Notes: generated by a model from the sequence alone, not told the origin. Positions 8,557 to 18,196 are shown, counted from the first letter of the stretch. The stretch is DNA of 64,000 bases from Rhodospirillales bacterium (GCA_018432935.1 JAHDSF010000012.1:1-64000); one strand, 5' to 3'. Numbers and translations are program-made.

Positions 8557-10650
8557 ATGGACAAGGATCGGCACGGATTGGGACGGGCGGCGAAGAGGCT
8601 CCTCGGCGCCCTCGCCTTGGTCGCGACGTGGAGCGGCGCGGCGAACGCCGCCGCAACCGGCCCGTGGTCCGAGAACGAGTACGGCGCGGTACGCCTGGTC
8701 GCCGCCGCCGAGGGCGTCGGAAAGGGCTCCCAGGTCCGGCTGGGGATCGAGTTCCGGATGGCCAAGGGCTGGAAGATCTACTGGCGCTCACCGGGCGACG
8801 CCGGCTTTCCGCCCCGCTTCGACTGGTCGGCCTCCGACAACCTCGCCGAGGCCCTGGTCCGCTGGCCGCGCCCCGAGCGGTTCAGCGCGGTGGGCTTCGA
8901 GACGGTCGGCTATTCGGACGAAGTGATCCTGCCGGTCGAAGCCCTCCTCGCCCGCCCCGGCGAGGCGGCCGAGCTTCGTGCCCGGGTCGAGTACCTGAGC
9001 TGCGAGGAGATCTGCGTTCCCCTCGATGCCGATGTCGCCCTCGGCCTGCCGGCCGGCCCGGCAACGCCCAGCGAACACGCGCATCGCATCGCCCGCTTCG
9101 CCGCCCGCGTCCCCGGCCCGCCGTCGGCATCCGGAATGGCGATCGAATCGTTGACCTTCGAGGAGGGCGCCAGCCCGCGCCTGGTGGTGACGGCGACCGC
9201 CGAGGAGCCGTTCCGCGCCCCCGACCTCCTGGTCGAAGGCCCGCGCGAGTTGGCGTTCTCCCGTCCCGAGGTCAGGTTTGGCGATGGCGGCCATCAGGCC
9301 ACGCTTTCGGTAGCGGTCGACGGCCTTGCCTACCTGGAACGGCCGTTGGCGGGCGAACGCGTGACCCTGACGCTGTTCGACGGCGACCGCGCCGCCGAAG
9401 CCGAGGCTGTCGTCGCGGCAGGGGTTGCGCGTGCCGCCGGGGACCGTTCGCTGGCGGCGATCCTCGGACTGGCGCTGCTGGGCGGCCTGATCCTCAACCT
9501 GATGCCCTGCGTGTTGCCGGTGCTGTCGATCAAGCTGCTGGGCGTCGTCCGCCAGGGCGGCCGCACGCGGGCCGAAGTGCGAGCCGGATTCATCGCTTCG
9601 GCGGGCGGCATCCTGTTCTCGTTCCTGGTGCTGGCAGGGGTGCTGATCGCCCTCAAGCTGACGGGGGCGGCGGTCGGCTGGGGCATCCAGTTCCAGCAGC
9701 CGTGGTTCGTGATCGCGATGACGGTGATCGTGGTCGCCTTCGCCTGCAACCTGTGGGGTCTGTTCGACATCCGCCTGCCGGGCTGGGCGGGGTCCCTGGG
9801 CGCCTCCCGCGGCGACGGCCTGGCCGGCCATTTCGCCGGCGGCGCCTTCGCCACCCTGCTGGCGACGCCGTGCAGCGCCCCCTTCCTCGGCACCGCGGTC
9901 GGCTTTGCCCTGGCCCGCGGGCCGGGAGAGATCGCCGCCGTGTTCGCCGCCCTCGGCCTTGGGCTGGCGGCTCCCTACCTGGCGGTGGCGGCACTGCCTG
10001 GGCTGGCTGCCCGCCTGCCCCGGCCCGGGCCGTGGATGGTCGTTCTGCAGCGGCTGCTCGGGGCGGCGTTGATCGCCACCGCGGCGTGGCTGCTGTCGGT
10101 GCTGGCGGCGCAGTCGGGGCTGGCAGTGGCTGCATTCGCGGCGGCGATGGTCGGCCTGATGGCACTGGCCTTCGCGGTCCGCCGGCGCGCCGCCGAGCGC
10201 TTCCGCGCCGCCGCCTCCGCCGCGGTCGCCGCCAGCATGCTGGCCGCCTTCGCCGCCCCCGCCGTGCAGGGCGCCACCGCGCCGGCGGCCCTGGACGGCT
10301 TGTGGCGCCCGTTCGAGGAATCGGCGATCGCCGGCCTCGTCGATTCCGGCAAGGTGGTGTTCGTCGACGTCACCGCTGCCTGGTGCATCACCTGCCGGGT
10401 CAACAAGAAGGTCGCGTTCTCGGACGACGTCCGCGGCCGCCTGGCCGGGGATGGCGTGGTGGCGATGCAGGCCGACTGGACCCGGCCGGTGCCCGAGATC
10501 TCCCGCTACCTGGCGCGTTACGGCCGCTACGGCATTCCCTTCAACATCGTCTACGGCCCCGGCGCCCCGCAGGGCCTGCCGCTGCCGGAGCTGCTCACCC
10601 CTGCGGCGGTGCGCGACGCTCTCGAAGAAGCAGCGCGGCGACCTTCGTAA
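8557..10650 (+). CDS. ScsB/DsbD-like transmembrane thiol-disulfide reductase
   Basis: The 697-residue protein has an N-terminal signal segment (to about residue 32). A periplasmic DsbD-alpha-like domain with CEEIC (C149, C153) follows. Next comes an eight-helix membrane domain whose redox cysteines are C318 (LMPCVLP) and C439 (ATPCSAP). The C-terminal thioredoxin-like domain carries WCITC (C610, C613). This is the ScsB/DsbD scheme, in which cytoplasmic thioredoxin electrons pass through the membrane to reduce periplasmic proteins such as DsbC-like isomerases, cytochrome c maturation factors or peroxiredoxins. The next gene encodes a peroxiredoxin, but that protein has no signal peptide, so a direct link is doubtful. 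Confidence 0.88.
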   Translation: MDKDRHGLGRAAKRLLGALALVATWSGAANAAATGPWSENEYGAVRLVAAAEGVGKGSQVRLGIEFRMAKGWKIYWRSPGDAGFPPRFDWSASDNLAEALVRWPRPERFSAVGFETVGYSDEVILPVEALLARPGEAAELRARVEYLSCEEICVPLDADVALGLPAGPATPSEHAHRIARFAARVPGPPSASGMAIESLTFEEGASPRLVVTATAEEPFRAPDLLVEGPRELAFSRPEVRFGDGGHQATLSVAVDGLAYLERPLAGERVTLTLFDGDRAAEAEAVVAAGVARAAGDRSLAAILGLALLGGLILNLMPCVLPVLSIKLLGVVRQGGRTRAEVRAGFIASAGGILFSFLVLAGVLIALKLTGAAVGWGIQFQQPWFVIAMTVIVVAFACNLWGLFDIRLPGWAGSLGASRGDGLAGHFAGGAFATLLATPCSAPFLGTAVGFALARGPGEIAAVFAALGLGLAAPYLAVAALPGLAARLPRPGPWMVVLQRLLGAALIATAAWLLSVLAAQSGLAVAAFAAAMVGLMALAFAVRRRAAERFRAAASAAVAASMLAAFAAPAVQGATAPAALDGLWRPFEESAIAGLVDSGKVVFVDVTAAWCITCRVNKKVAFSDDVRGRLAGDGVVAMQADWTRPVPEISRYLARYGRYGIPFNIVYGPGAPQGLPLPELLTPAAVRDALEEAARRPS

Positions 10651-10748
10651 AGGGGAGCAGGCCCTGGAAACCCGTCGCCCGCTTCCCATCTAAGGGCGGC
10701 ACCGTTCGGTGCTGTCTGGTTCGAGGTTTTCCCTGACAGGAGGCGACA

Positions 10749-11234
10749 ATGACCATTCAGGTGGGCGACCGGATTCCCGATGTCACGCTTTACACGATGC
10801 GCGACGGCAAGCCGGAGGCGGTCAAGACCGGCGATCTGTTCCAGGGCAGCAAGATTGCACTGTTCGGGGTGCCGGGGGCCTTCACGCCGACCTGCTCGCA
10901 GAAGCACCTGCCCAACTACGTCCAGGGCGCCGAGGCGCTGAAGGGCAAGCAGGTCGACAAGATCGTCTGCCTGGCGGTGAACGACGTCTTCGTGATGGAC
11001 GCCTGGGCGCGCGACCAGGGCGCCGGCGACAAGATCGTGATGCTGTCCGACGGCAACGGCGACTTCACCAAGGCGACCGGGCTCGAGCTCGACCTCAGCG
11101 GCCGTGGCCTCGGCACCCGCTGCCAGAGGTTTTCGATGTTCGTCGACGACGGGGTGGTGAAGAGCCTCAACGTCGAGGACGCGCCCGGCAGCTTCGACAA
11201 GACCTCGTGCGAAATCATGATGAAGCAGATGTGA
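10749..11234 (+). CDS. Peroxiredoxin, Prx5/glutaredoxin-type
   Basis: A 161-residue atypical 2-Cys or 1-Cys peroxiredoxin of the Prx5 group. The peroxidatic cysteine is C49 in the motif PGAFTPTCS, and the family length of about 160 residues is matched. It reduces hydrogen peroxide and organic peroxides in the cytoplasm, usually with glutathione/glutaredoxin or thioredoxin. The ATG at 10749 has a strong AGGAGG ribosome-binding site. It follows the ScsB-like gene by 98 bases, with a small GCACCG/CGGTGC hairpin in the gap, and converges on the RlpA-like gene. Confidence 0.9.
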   Translation: MTIQVGDRIPDVTLYTMRDGKPEAVKTGDLFQGSKIALFGVPGAFTPTCSQKHLPNYVQGAEALKGKQVDKIVCLAVNDVFVMDAWARDQGAGDKIVMLSDGNGDFTKATGLELDLSGRGLGTRCQRFSMFVDDGVVKSLNVEDAPGSFDKTSCEIMMKQM

Positions 11235-11251
11235 CGGGCGGCGCGGCCGCG

Positions 11252-11695
11252 TCAGCAGGGCGCGAGCTCCGCGATCCGCACCCGCGCCAGGCTGTCGGCC
11301 AGGAAGTCCAGTTCGAGAGCGGCGCGGTACGATACGTCGAGAATGCGGCCGCGCACGAACGGCCCGCGGTCGTTGACCGTCAGCACCACCGAACGCCCGT
11401 TCTCCAGATTCGTCACCAGGATCATGGTGCCGAACGGCAGCGTGCGGTGCGCTGCCGTCAGGGCATGCATGTCGAACGGCTCGCCGCTCGCCGTCGTCCG
11501 TCCATGATGCGCGCGGCCGTACCACGAGGCCGTGCCCTGCTCGTCGTGGCCGGGGATGGCGGCGCACAGCATGGGCGCCCGCGGTGGCGGAGCCGGAACC
11601 GGGAAGACGGCCGCCGGGCGCGCGGACGGCGCCGCCGGCGGGGCGGGCCTGGGAGCACTCTGGCAGGCGGCAAGGCTTGCCAGCATCGCGAACAT
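11252..11695 (-). CDS. RlpA-like septal ring lipoprotein (double-psi beta-barrel)
   Basis: A 147-residue protein starting with a very short hydrophobic segment ending in a lipobox (LAAC, Cys11). A proline/alanine-rich linker follows to about residue 42, then an RlpA-type double-psi beta-barrel with GTASWYGRAHHGRTTASGE and the TVNDRGPF motif. RlpA proteins are outer-membrane lipoproteins that cleave naked glycan strands at the septum. The signal sequence is shorter than usual and lacks basic residues from this ATG (11695), so the real start may be an upstream non-ATG codon. There is no C-terminal SPOR domain. Confidence 0.8.
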   Translation of the reverse strand: MFAMLASLAACQSAPRPAPPAAPSARPAAVFPVPAPPPRAPMLCAAIPGHDEQGTASWYGRAHHGRTTASGEPFDMHALTAAHRTLPFGTMILVTNLENGRSVVLTVNDRGPFVRGRILDVSYRAALELDFLADSLARVRIAELAPC

Positions 11696-11802
11696 GGCGA
11701 AGACACCCGGGCAGCAACGCGTCGCGCCTCGTGGGGCGATCGGGAACAGACCCGTCCATAATACGGCAGACGGGGGCAAATCCGGCAACCGGATCTTGTC
11801 GT

Positions 11803-13080
11803 CTAGGTGACCGGCTCGGCTGTCCGGGGACAGGGCACCTGCTGCTCTTTCGCGCCGCTGACCAGGCATCTGCGCAGGGTGCGGTCGAAGAAGGATACGG
11901 CGGTGCCCGCGATTTCGTCCTGAGCGAAGCGGCGCGCCGTCGCCATGCTTACCCCGAGAGCGTAGTCCGGGAGCCGCGTCGTGAACTGCACCTTGAGGGA
12001 CTCGAAGATCTGCGGGTCCTGGACGAAGGGGCCGGTCAGGATGATGCGGCGCGGAAACAACACCATGTGGAGGTTGTGCAACGCCGCCGCGACGTGCCGA
12101 GTGGCCGCCCGGATCGATGGCCGATCGCCGAGTTGGTGACGACGCATGTACTCCTCGAACGCCCATTCGTCCCCTGGCGCGTCTGGATGATCCCGGCGGA
12201 TGTCGCCGAGGAGGGCCCAGAGCGCCGCCTCGGTCTCGAGGCAACCCGGCTTGCCGCATCGGCAGCGGCGGTCCGAACCCGTCCATCCGATCCAATGCCC
12301 GAATTCGCCGAAACTGCCGCTCGACAGCGAGGTGACGCCGTCCCGGGCATAGGATGCCCCGATGCCGAACCCCCAGTGGACGAACAGGACCCCGCCCGTC
12401 CGCTCTTCCGGGTGGCTCATCAGATGCCCGCCGAGTTCGGCGTTGAGGTTCCGGATCAGGCGGACGGGAAGACCAGTCGCGCGGCCGATGCCTTCGAACG
12501 TCATGTTCGACATGCGCGGCCAGCGCGAGCAGAAGATCCATCGCCCGCCGACCTCGTCCACGATGCCTGGAAGCGCAAGCCCGACCCCGATCACCTCGGT
12601 CTGCGGGGGGACCATCGCCTGGAGCCGTCGCGTCGTCGAGAGAAAGAGCGCCGCCATGCCGTCGTTGACGGCATCCTCCCCCACTTCGCTGCTCGGCTTG
12701 GATTCGGCGAGGACGCGCCCGCCCATATCGACGACCACACCCCGGATCGCATTCGAGACCACATGCACCACGATCACCGCAAAGCGATCGAGCGCGGGGT
12801 GGAGGGAGATTTCCGGGCGTCCCTTGCGGCTTCCCGAAATGTGATCGCCCTCGACGAGCAGCCGCTGGGCCAGCAATTCCGCGACCAGATCGGACACGGT
12901 GGAAGGGCGAGTCCTGAGCTCCTGTCCAAGCTGCTTTCGGGTGATCGACGGGCTGGCGCACACGGCGGCGAAGATCAGCGCCTTCTTGCGATCGGTCGCG
13001 TTCGCCCCCGGAGGGTCCTCAAGGTACCGCAAGGACGCCAGCATCATTCCCTCTTCCCGAGCCGCCCAGACTGGCACCAT
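11803..13080 (-). CDS. ROK family transcriptional regulator
   Basis: The 425-residue protein has an N-terminal winged helix-turn-helix (about residues 30-95, SITRKQLGQELRTRPSTVSDL). A ROK sugar-kinase-like domain follows, with the structural zinc motif CRCGKPGCLE near residue 272 and the preceding GEFGH. NagC/Mlc/XylR-type members repress sugar-uptake genes and are released by a sugar ligand. It is divergent from the TRAP transporter that starts at 13352, so that operon is the natural target. An AT-rich inverted repeat in the shared intergenic region is a candidate operator. Whether it keeps kinase activity cannot be told by eye. Confidence 0.88.
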   Translation of the reverse strand: MVPVWAAREEGMMLASLRYLEDPPGANATDRKKALIFAAVCASPSITRKQLGQELRTRPSTVSDLVAELLAQRLLVEGDHISGSRKGRPEISLHPALDRFAVIVVHVVSNAIRGVVVDMGGRVLAESKPSSEVGEDAVNDGMAALFLSTTRRLQAMVPPQTEVIGVGLALPGIVDEVGGRWIFCSRWPRMSNMTFEGIGRATGLPVRLIRNLNAELGGHLMSHPEERTGGVLFVHWGFGIGASYARDGVTSLSSGSFGEFGHWIGWTGSDRRCRCGKPGCLETEAALWALLGDIRRDHPDAPGDEWAFEEYMRRHQLGDRPSIRAATRHVAAALHNLHMVLFPRRIILTGPFVQDPQIFESLKVQFTTRLPDYALGVSMATARRFAQDEIAGTAVSFFDRTLRRCLVSGAKEQQVPCPRTAEPVT

Positions 13081-13106
13081 GGATGCACCGGAAATCTCAA
13101 TGGCTA

Positions 13107-13131
13107 TTTAATGCCGCTCTGTGTTATTAAA
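13107..13131. promoter_or_regulatory. Candidate ROK operator
   Basis: TTTAAT (13107-13112) and ATTAAA (13126-13131) form an inverted repeat with a 13-base spacer in an otherwise GC-rich 271-base gap between the ROK gene and the TRAP operon. AT-rich spaced palindromes are typical NagC/Mlc sites, so this is the best operator candidate; assignment is inference. The remainder of the gap (13132-13351) shows only the purine-rich ribosome-binding site of the next gene. Confidence 0.4.
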
Positions 13132-13351
13132 CACCTGAGGGGAGCAGGCATCAACTGCCGAACGGGGAAGCATCCATGTCCGCACGTCGGGAGCAGCGCA
13201 CACGGCCGGTGGCGTGCAAGCCGGCGCTGACCGGCTGGTCCCTGGGATCGACCCCGCCCCTGACCCCGGCTGACAGCGTCTGCGGAGGTGGGCGCCATCG
13301 CGCCCCAGACCCCGCCTTGCTCGAACGTCCTGGAGAGGAGAGAGAGGGATT

Positions 13352-14335
13352 ATGAATCGCGACAAGATGTTTCGCCTTTGTGCCGCCGCCGCGGTTGCCG
13401 CGGCCCTCGGCGTATCCTACCCGGCCGCGGCCGCGCCCCAAGTCATGCGCCTGGCGGAGAACCAGCCGGAGACGAACCCGGTGACCGTGGCCATGCGCCA
13501 GTTCGCCAAGCTGGTCGAGCAGAAGACCAACGGCGAGATCAAGGTCGACGTCTACGCCTCGGCGGTGCTCGGGCAGGAGCCCGAAACCATCGAGCAGGCG
13601 CAGCTCGGCGCGATCGAGTTCGCCCGCGTCAACAGCGTCGTCGTCGCCAACGTGGTCAAGGAGGTCGGGGTATTCACCCTGCCCTACGTGTTCCGCGACA
13701 TCGACCACAAGTTCAAGGTCCTGGACGGCGAGATCGGGCGCCAAGTGGATGCCGCCCTCGAGAAGCAGGGTCTGGTCAATCTCGGCTACATGGAGGCCGG
13801 CAGCCGGTCGTTCTATACGATTAAGGGCAAGCAGATCAAAAGCCTGGCCGACATGGCGGGCAAGAAGATCCGGGTCCAGCCCGCACCGATCGCGATTCAG
13901 ATGATCAAGCTGCTGGGCGCCACGCCGACGCCGATGAACTACGGCGAGGTGTACTCGGCACTGGAATCCGGCGTCATCGACGGAGCCGAGAACGATTACG
14001 TGAGCTACGTCACCTCCGCCCATTTCGAGGTCGCCCCCTTCTATACCGAGGACAACCACCTCAGCCCGCCCGCGATGCTGCTGATGAACAAGGACAAGCT
14101 GGCCGCGCTCAGCCCGAAGCACCAGGCGGCCATCAAAGAGGCCGGCAAGGAAGCCGCCGTGTTCGAGCGCGACCTCATGGTCAAGGGTAACGAAGAAGCC
14201 AAGAAGAAAGCGATCGCGGCGGGCGTCGTCATCACCACCCTCGACAACACGCCCTTCCGCGAAGCGGTGAAGGAGATCTACACCAAGTTCCCCGAGTACA
14301 CGGACGTGCTGAAGCGGATCGGAGAAACCCGCTAG
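13352..14335 (+). CDS. dctP: TRAP transporter solute-binding protein (DctP family)
   Basis: A 327-residue periplasmic protein with a clear Sec signal peptide cut near residue 27 (AAAAP). The DctP fold is recognisable from the start of the mature part (MRLAENQPETNPVT) and the family segment around MNYGEVYSALESGVIDGAEN near residue 195. It captures a small organic acid or sugar acid for the DctQ/DctM membrane pair encoded next. The divergent ROK regulator hints that a sugar or sugar acid is the ligand. A purine-rich GAGAGG ribosome-binding region precedes the ATG. Confidence 0.92.
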   Translation: MNRDKMFRLCAAAAVAAALGVSYPAAAAPQVMRLAENQPETNPVTVAMRQFAKLVEQKTNGEIKVDVYASAVLGQEPETIEQAQLGAIEFARVNSVVVANVVKEVGVFTLPYVFRDIDHKFKVLDGEIGRQVDAALEKQGLVNLGYMEAGSRSFYTIKGKQIKSLADMAGKKIRVQPAPIAIQMIKLLGATPTPMNYGEVYSALESGVIDGAENDYVSYVTSAHFEVAPFYTEDNHLSPPAMLLMNKDKLAALSPKHQAAIKEAGKEAAVFERDLMVKGNEEAKKKAIAAGVVITTLDNTPFREAVKEIYTKFPEYTDVLKRIGETR

Positions 14336-14360
14336 CATCCTGACTCGTCGACGCGTGATC

Positions 14361-14395
14361 GGGCCTCATCCTGCGACACGCTCGGGATGAGGCCC
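14361..14395. repeat. Palindromic intergenic repeat (REP-like)
   Basis: GGGCCTCATCC (14361-14371) and GGATGAGGCCC (14385-14395) are perfect 11-bp arms around a 13-base loop, between dctP and dctQ. It belongs with the CCTCATCC...GGATGAGG palindromes at 40591 and 59105. Its location after dctP could help set a higher dctP transcript level relative to dctQM. Confidence 0.7.
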
Positions 14396-14478
14396 TCACG
14401 CTGGACCGGACCCTGAAGGGGAAGTCGGCGGAAGACGGCCCACGCCCCCGGCCACGCCGTACCGGCGGAGGATGTGGA

Positions 14479-14982
14479 ATGATCAGGCGGATCATCAGAA
14501 TTGTCGATCGAACGGTGACCTATGTCTGCGCGGCGCAGCTGATCGCCATGCTGGTCATCGTCTTCTCGCAGGTGGTGCTGCGCTACGGCTTCGCCAGTCC
14601 GACCAGCTGGTCGGAGGAGCTGACCCTGCTGATCCTGGTGTGGTTCGGCTACATGGGCATGGCGCTCGGGTTCGGGCACGACTTCCACATCGGCCTTCAC
14701 TCGCTGACGCGGAACTGGCCGCCCGCAGCGTTGCGCGCCCTCCAGATCATGTCCGACACGCTCGTCCTGATCATCGCCGCGATGATGGTCTATTACGGCG
14801 ACATCCTCGTCGAGAAGACTGCGGTCCAGGTGATGCCGGCACTGGGGGTCTCGAAATCGGTGCTGTACTACAGCCTCGTCGTTTCCGGGCTGACCATGAT
14901 CTTCTACGCGGCAATCCATCTCGTATCGCCCGACCTCTTCAAGCGCGATTCGGTCATCGAGCCTGCGGGGGCGCGGAAATGA
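14479..14982 (+). CDS. dctQ: TRAP transporter small membrane subunit (DctQ)
   Basis: The 167-residue protein has four predicted membrane helices and the DctQ signature SWSEELTLLILVWFGYMG near residue 52. It pairs with DctM to form the sodium-driven transporter fed by the binding protein upstream. It starts with an ATG after GGAGGATGTGG, and its stop overlaps the dctM start (ATGA), indicating translational coupling. Confidence 0.9.
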   Translation: MIRRIIRIVDRTVTYVCAAQLIAMLVIVFSQVVLRYGFASPTSWSEELTLLILVWFGYMGMALGFGHDFHIGLHSLTRNWPPAALRALQIMSDTLVLIIAAMMVYYGDILVEKTAVQVMPALGVSKSVLYYSLVVSGLTMIFYAAIHLVSPDLFKRDSVIEPAGARK

Positions 14983-16271
14983 GCACCAATGCGATCGCCC
15001 TTTCCATCCTTCTTTCGGCGTTCTTCGGCCTCATCTTCATCCGCGTTCCGATCGCTGTCGGCCTGATGGCGTCCTCGGTGGCGTGCGCGCTCTACCTGAA
15101 CATCCCGATGGTCGTGCTGATCCAGAAGATGGTCAACGGCCTCAACAGCTTCACCTTCCTGGCCGTGCCCTTCTTCATCATTGCCGGCGAGCTGATGGGC
15201 GACGGCGGGATTTCGGACAAGATCATCAAGTTCGCCGACGTGGTGGTCGGCAAGGTGCGCGGCGGACTGGCGATGGTGAACGTGCTTGCGAGCATGCTGT
15301 TCGGAGGCATCTCCGGCTCGTCGGTGGCGGACGTCTCCTCGATCGGTTCGTTCCTCATCCCGCTGATGAGGAAGCAGGGCTACCCCGCCGACTTCTCGGT
15401 CGCGGTGACGGTGTCGGGCTCCGTCCAGGGCATCATCATCCCGCCCAGTCAGAACATGATCTATTACGCCCTGGCGGCAGGCGGACTGTCGATCAGCAAG
15501 CTTTTCATCGCCGGCTACATCCCGGGCATCATGTTCGGATGCGGCCTGATGACGGTCAGCTACGTCATCGCGCTGCGCCGCAAGTTTCCCAAGGGGCGCA
15601 CCTACTCCCTGCGCGAAGCCGTCGCCATCCTGCTCGACGCCCTGATCGGGCTCTTCGCCATCCTCATCATCATCGGCGGCATTCTGCTGGGCATCTTCAC
15701 CGCGACCGAATCCGCGGCGGCGGCCTCCGTCTATGCCCTGGTCGTCACCGTCGTCATCTACAGAACCCTGAAGCCCGCCGACGTCCTGAAGGTGTTCCTG
15801 CGCTCGCTCAAGACGCTGTCGATGATCATCGCGATCATCGGCTCGTCATCCGTCTTCGCTTTCCTGCTCGCCTGGCTGAAAGTCCCGACCATGGTGTCGG
15901 AGTTCTTCATCGGCATTTCGAGCGAGCCGCTGGTCGTCATGCTGCTCGTCAACGTGCTGCTGCTGGTTCTCGGCATGCTGGTGGATATGGGCATCCTCAT
16001 CCTGCTGATGACGCCGATCCTGCTGCCGGTGGTGACCAACGTCGGCTACGACCCCGTGCACTTCTGCATCATCATGATGGTGAACCTGGGCATCGGGCTG
16101 TGCACGCCGCCGGTCGGGACGTCGCTTTTCGTGGGCTGCTCGATCGCCAAAATCGGCATCGAGGAAGCGGTGAAGGGTTTCCTGCCCTTCTACTGCACGA
16201 TGCTGGCCATTCTGGCGGCCATCATCCTGTTCCCCGAGCTGTCCCTCTGGCTGCCCTCGCTGATGCGGTAG
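14979..16271 (+). CDS. dctM: TRAP transporter large permease (DctM)
   Basis: A 430-residue, twelve-or-so-helix permease of the DctM type with the family's glycine-rich elements, such as FGGISGSSVADVSSIGS near residue 107, and the C-terminal NLGIGLCTPPVGT near residue 369. It carries the substrate handed over by the binding protein, using a sodium gradient. It is the last gene of the TRAP operon and converges on the cupin gene. Confidence 0.93.
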   Translation: MSTNAIALSILLSAFFGLIFIRVPIAVGLMASSVACALYLNIPMVVLIQKMVNGLNSFTFLAVPFFIIAGELMGDGGISDKIIKFADVVVGKVRGGLAMVNVLASMLFGGISGSSVADVSSIGSFLIPLMRKQGYPADFSVAVTVSGSVQGIIIPPSQNMIYYALAAGGLSISKLFIAGYIPGIMFGCGLMTVSYVIALRRKFPKGRTYSLREAVAILLDALIGLFAILIIIGGILLGIFTATESAAAASVYALVVTVVIYRTLKPADVLKVFLRSLKTLSMIIAIIGSSSVFAFLLAWLKVPTMVSEFFIGISSEPLVVMLLVNVLLLVLGMLVDMGILILLMTPILLPVVTNVGYDPVHFCIIMMVNLGIGLCTPPVGTSLFVGCSIAKIGIEEAVKGFLPFYCTMLAILAAIILFPELSLWLPSLMR

Positions 16272-16334
16272 AAGTCTCGCGGGGCGGCGCCTCGGGATGG
16301 CGGCCCCGTCCCGGACTGCCCAGGGCCAAGCGGC

Positions 16335-16685
16335 CTAGAGCTCGGGCGCGCCCTTGGGCACCGCGCAGACGAACAGGAATGGCTCGCTGCCGGCATTGCG
16401 CAGCTGGTGCACCTGGCCGCCGGGGATGAACACGGCGTCCCCCGCCTTGACGTCGACCCACTTGCCGTCCTCGAACACCTGGCCCTTGCCCTGGTGGACG
16501 AAGATCTCGTGCTCGTAGGGGTGGGCGTGGTGCATGGTGGTCCCGCCCTCGGCCAGCTCGAAGATGCGCATGGCGAAGTTGGCGGCGCCGTCAGCCTGGC
16601 CGATCAGCAGGCGGCCTGTGGCGTTGTGGGCGGTGTCGTTTTCGTAAGGTTTGGTCGGAAGCTCGCGGTAGTTGACGACCTTCAT
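16335..16685 (-). CDS. Small cupin-domain protein
   Basis: This 116-residue protein is a single cupin barrel. The first motif is visible as HHAHPYEHE near residues 52-60 and the second as PGGQVHQL near residue 88, giving a likely 3-His/1-Glu metal site. Stand-alone cupins of this type include dioxygenases, isomerases and sensors, so no reaction is assigned. Its start overlaps the stop of rnhA by 4 bases, so it is transcribed with thrB and rnhA. Confidence 0.8.
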   Translation of the reverse strand: MKVVNYRELPTKPYENDTAHNATGRLLIGQADGAANFAMRIFELAEGGTTMHHAHPYEHEIFVHQGKGQVFEDGKWVDVKAGDAVFIPGGQVHQLRNAGSEPFLFVCAVPKGAPEL

Positions 16686-17176
16686 GGGGTGCTCCTGGTC
16701 ACTTCGGTTATCGGTGATTGCCTGTCGCGTGCCTCCTCGAGGCCGCGGCGCGCCAGGGCGTCGGCGCGCTCGTTCTCGGGATGGCCGGCGTGGCCGCGAA
16801 CCCATTCCCACTCCAAGTGGTGGCGCGCCAGCGCAGCATCCAGCCGCTGCCAAAGGTCGGCGTTCTTGACCGGATCCCTGCCCGAGGTACGCCAGCCGTT
16901 TCGCTTCCAGTTGTGGATCCAGCGGGTGATGCCGTCGCGCAAGTAAGTGCTGTCGGTGAACACGCGCAGCCGCACCGGGCGCTTCTGTGCCTCCAGCGCC
17001 GCAATTGCGGCGGTCAGCTCCATCCGGTTGTTGGTGGTCATCGGCTCGCCGCCCCACAGCTCCTTCTCGCGGCCGCGCCAGCGCAGGACAACACCCCAGC
17101 CCCCCGGGCCCGGGTTGCCGCTGCAGGCGCCGTCGGTGAAAGCCTCGACCACATCGTCCGCCGTCATCGCGCTCAC
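16682..17176 (-). CDS. rnhA: Ribonuclease HI
   Basis: A 164-residue RNase HI. The four catalytic acidic residues are visible in [30 protein letters not shown] and NERADALA. It removes RNA from RNA-DNA hybrids during replication and R-loop clearance. A GTG at 17176 overlaps the thrB stop (GTGA), and an ATG follows at 17167; both are plausible starts. The thrB-rnhA order is common in alphaproteobacteria. Confidence 0.93.
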   Translation of the reverse strand: MSAMTADDVVEAFTDGACSGNPGPGGWGVVLRWRGREKELWGGEPMTTNNRMELTAAIAALEAQKRPVRLRVFTDSTYLRDGITRWIHNWKRNGWRTSGRDPVKNADLWQRLDAALARHHLEWEWVRGHAGHPENERADALARRGLEEARDRQSPITEVTRSTP

Positions 17177-18135
17177 CCCAGCCCGTAGGCTTCGGGACTG
17201 CGTACGCCGCGGTGGAAGCGCAGCTTGGTCAGGTATTCAAGCGGGTCCTTGCGGGTCACCAGCGCGTTCTCGGGCGTGTACAGCCAGTCGTACAGGCGGG
17301 TCAGCAGGAAGCGTATCGCCGCCCCCTGAGCCAGCAGCGGCAACTGCTGCAACTCGTGGTCCGTCAGCGGCCGCACCGAAGTGTAGCCGGCGGTCAGCCG
17401 CCTTGCCTTCGTGGCGTTGAACTCGCCGTCCTTCTCGAAGCACCAGGCGTTCAGGCAGACTGCCAAGTCATAAGCCAGGAAGTCGTTGCAGGCGAAGTAG
17501 AAATCGATCAGCCCGGTAAGCCGGCCGCCCATGAAGAAGACATTGTCGGGGAACAGGTCGGCATGGATGACGCCAGCCGGCAGCCCGTCCGGCCAAGACT
17601 TCTCGATCCTGTCCAGGTCGGCGTCGAGTTCGGCGACCAGCCCGGTGCGCACCTCGTCGGCGCGGCTGCGCGAAGCCTGCAGCAGCGGCCGCCAGGCGTC
17701 CACGGTGAGGGCGTTGCGGCGGCGCCCCGGGAAATCGGCGCCCGCCTGGTGCAGGCGCGCCAGTGCCCTGCCCAGCTCGAGGCAGTGCTCGGGAGTGACG
17801 CGGCGCGGCCACATGCCGTCAAGGAAGGTGACCAGCGCGGCGGGGCGGCCACACAACTCGCGAAGCGCCCTGCCCTGGCGGTCGCGGACGGGCGTGGGGC
17901 ACGAGACGCCGCGCGCCGCCAGGTGTTCAAGCAAGCCGATAAAGAACGGCAGGTCCGCGGGGCTGACCCGCTTCTCGTACAGGGTCAGGATGAACGTGCC
18001 CTGCTCGGTCCGCAGGAGATAATTCGAGTTCTCGATCCCCTCGGCGATTCCCTTGCAGGATATCACATCGCCGAGGTAGTAACCTGCGATGAATGCAATC
18101 AGGTCGTCATCGCTGACTTCGGTATAGACCGCCAT
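17173..18135 (-). CDS. thrB: Homoserine kinase (APH-fold type)
   Basis: A 320-residue aminoglycoside-phosphotransferase-fold homoserine kinase of the alphaproteobacterial ThrB type. The N-terminal segment [16 protein letters not shown], the catalytic loop [11 protein letters not shown] near residue 187 and the following DFYFACND metal-binding segment are all present. It phosphorylates homoserine for threonine synthesis in the cytoplasm. It leads a minus-strand operon with rnhA and the cupin gene. Its start codon lies next to the divergent peptidoglycan-binding-like gene. Confidence 0.92.
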   Translation of the reverse strand: MAVYTEVSDDDLIAFIAGYYLGDVISCKGIAEGIENSNYLLRTEQGTFILTLYEKRVSPADLPFFIGLLEHLAARGVSCPTPVRDRQGRALRELCGRPAALVTFLDGMWPRRVTPEHCLELGRALARLHQAGADFPGRRRNALTVDAWRPLLQASRSRADEVRTGLVAELDADLDRIEKSWPDGLPAGVIHADLFPDNVFFMGGRLTGLIDFYFACNDFLAYDLAVCLNAWCFEKDGEFNATKARRLTAGYTSVRPLTDHELQQLPLLAQGAAIRFLLTRLYDWLYTPENALVTRKDPLEYLTKLRFHRGVRSPEAYGLG

Positions 18136-18196
18136 GAAGGCCGCTCGCCCACGTCTGCCGGGTTGGTTCGGCGCCCGTTCACGGGCGCTCCCCTTC

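Noticed and set aside
10551-11759. 402-codon minus-strand frame spanning the peroxiredoxin and RlpA genes
   Set aside because: Opposite a clear peroxiredoxin and in a different frame from RlpA; no recognisable domain.
18134-18196. Earlier start for the secreted repeat protein
   Set aside because: It would overlap the thrB start by two bases divergently and put 21 non-hydrophobic residues ahead of the signal peptide.
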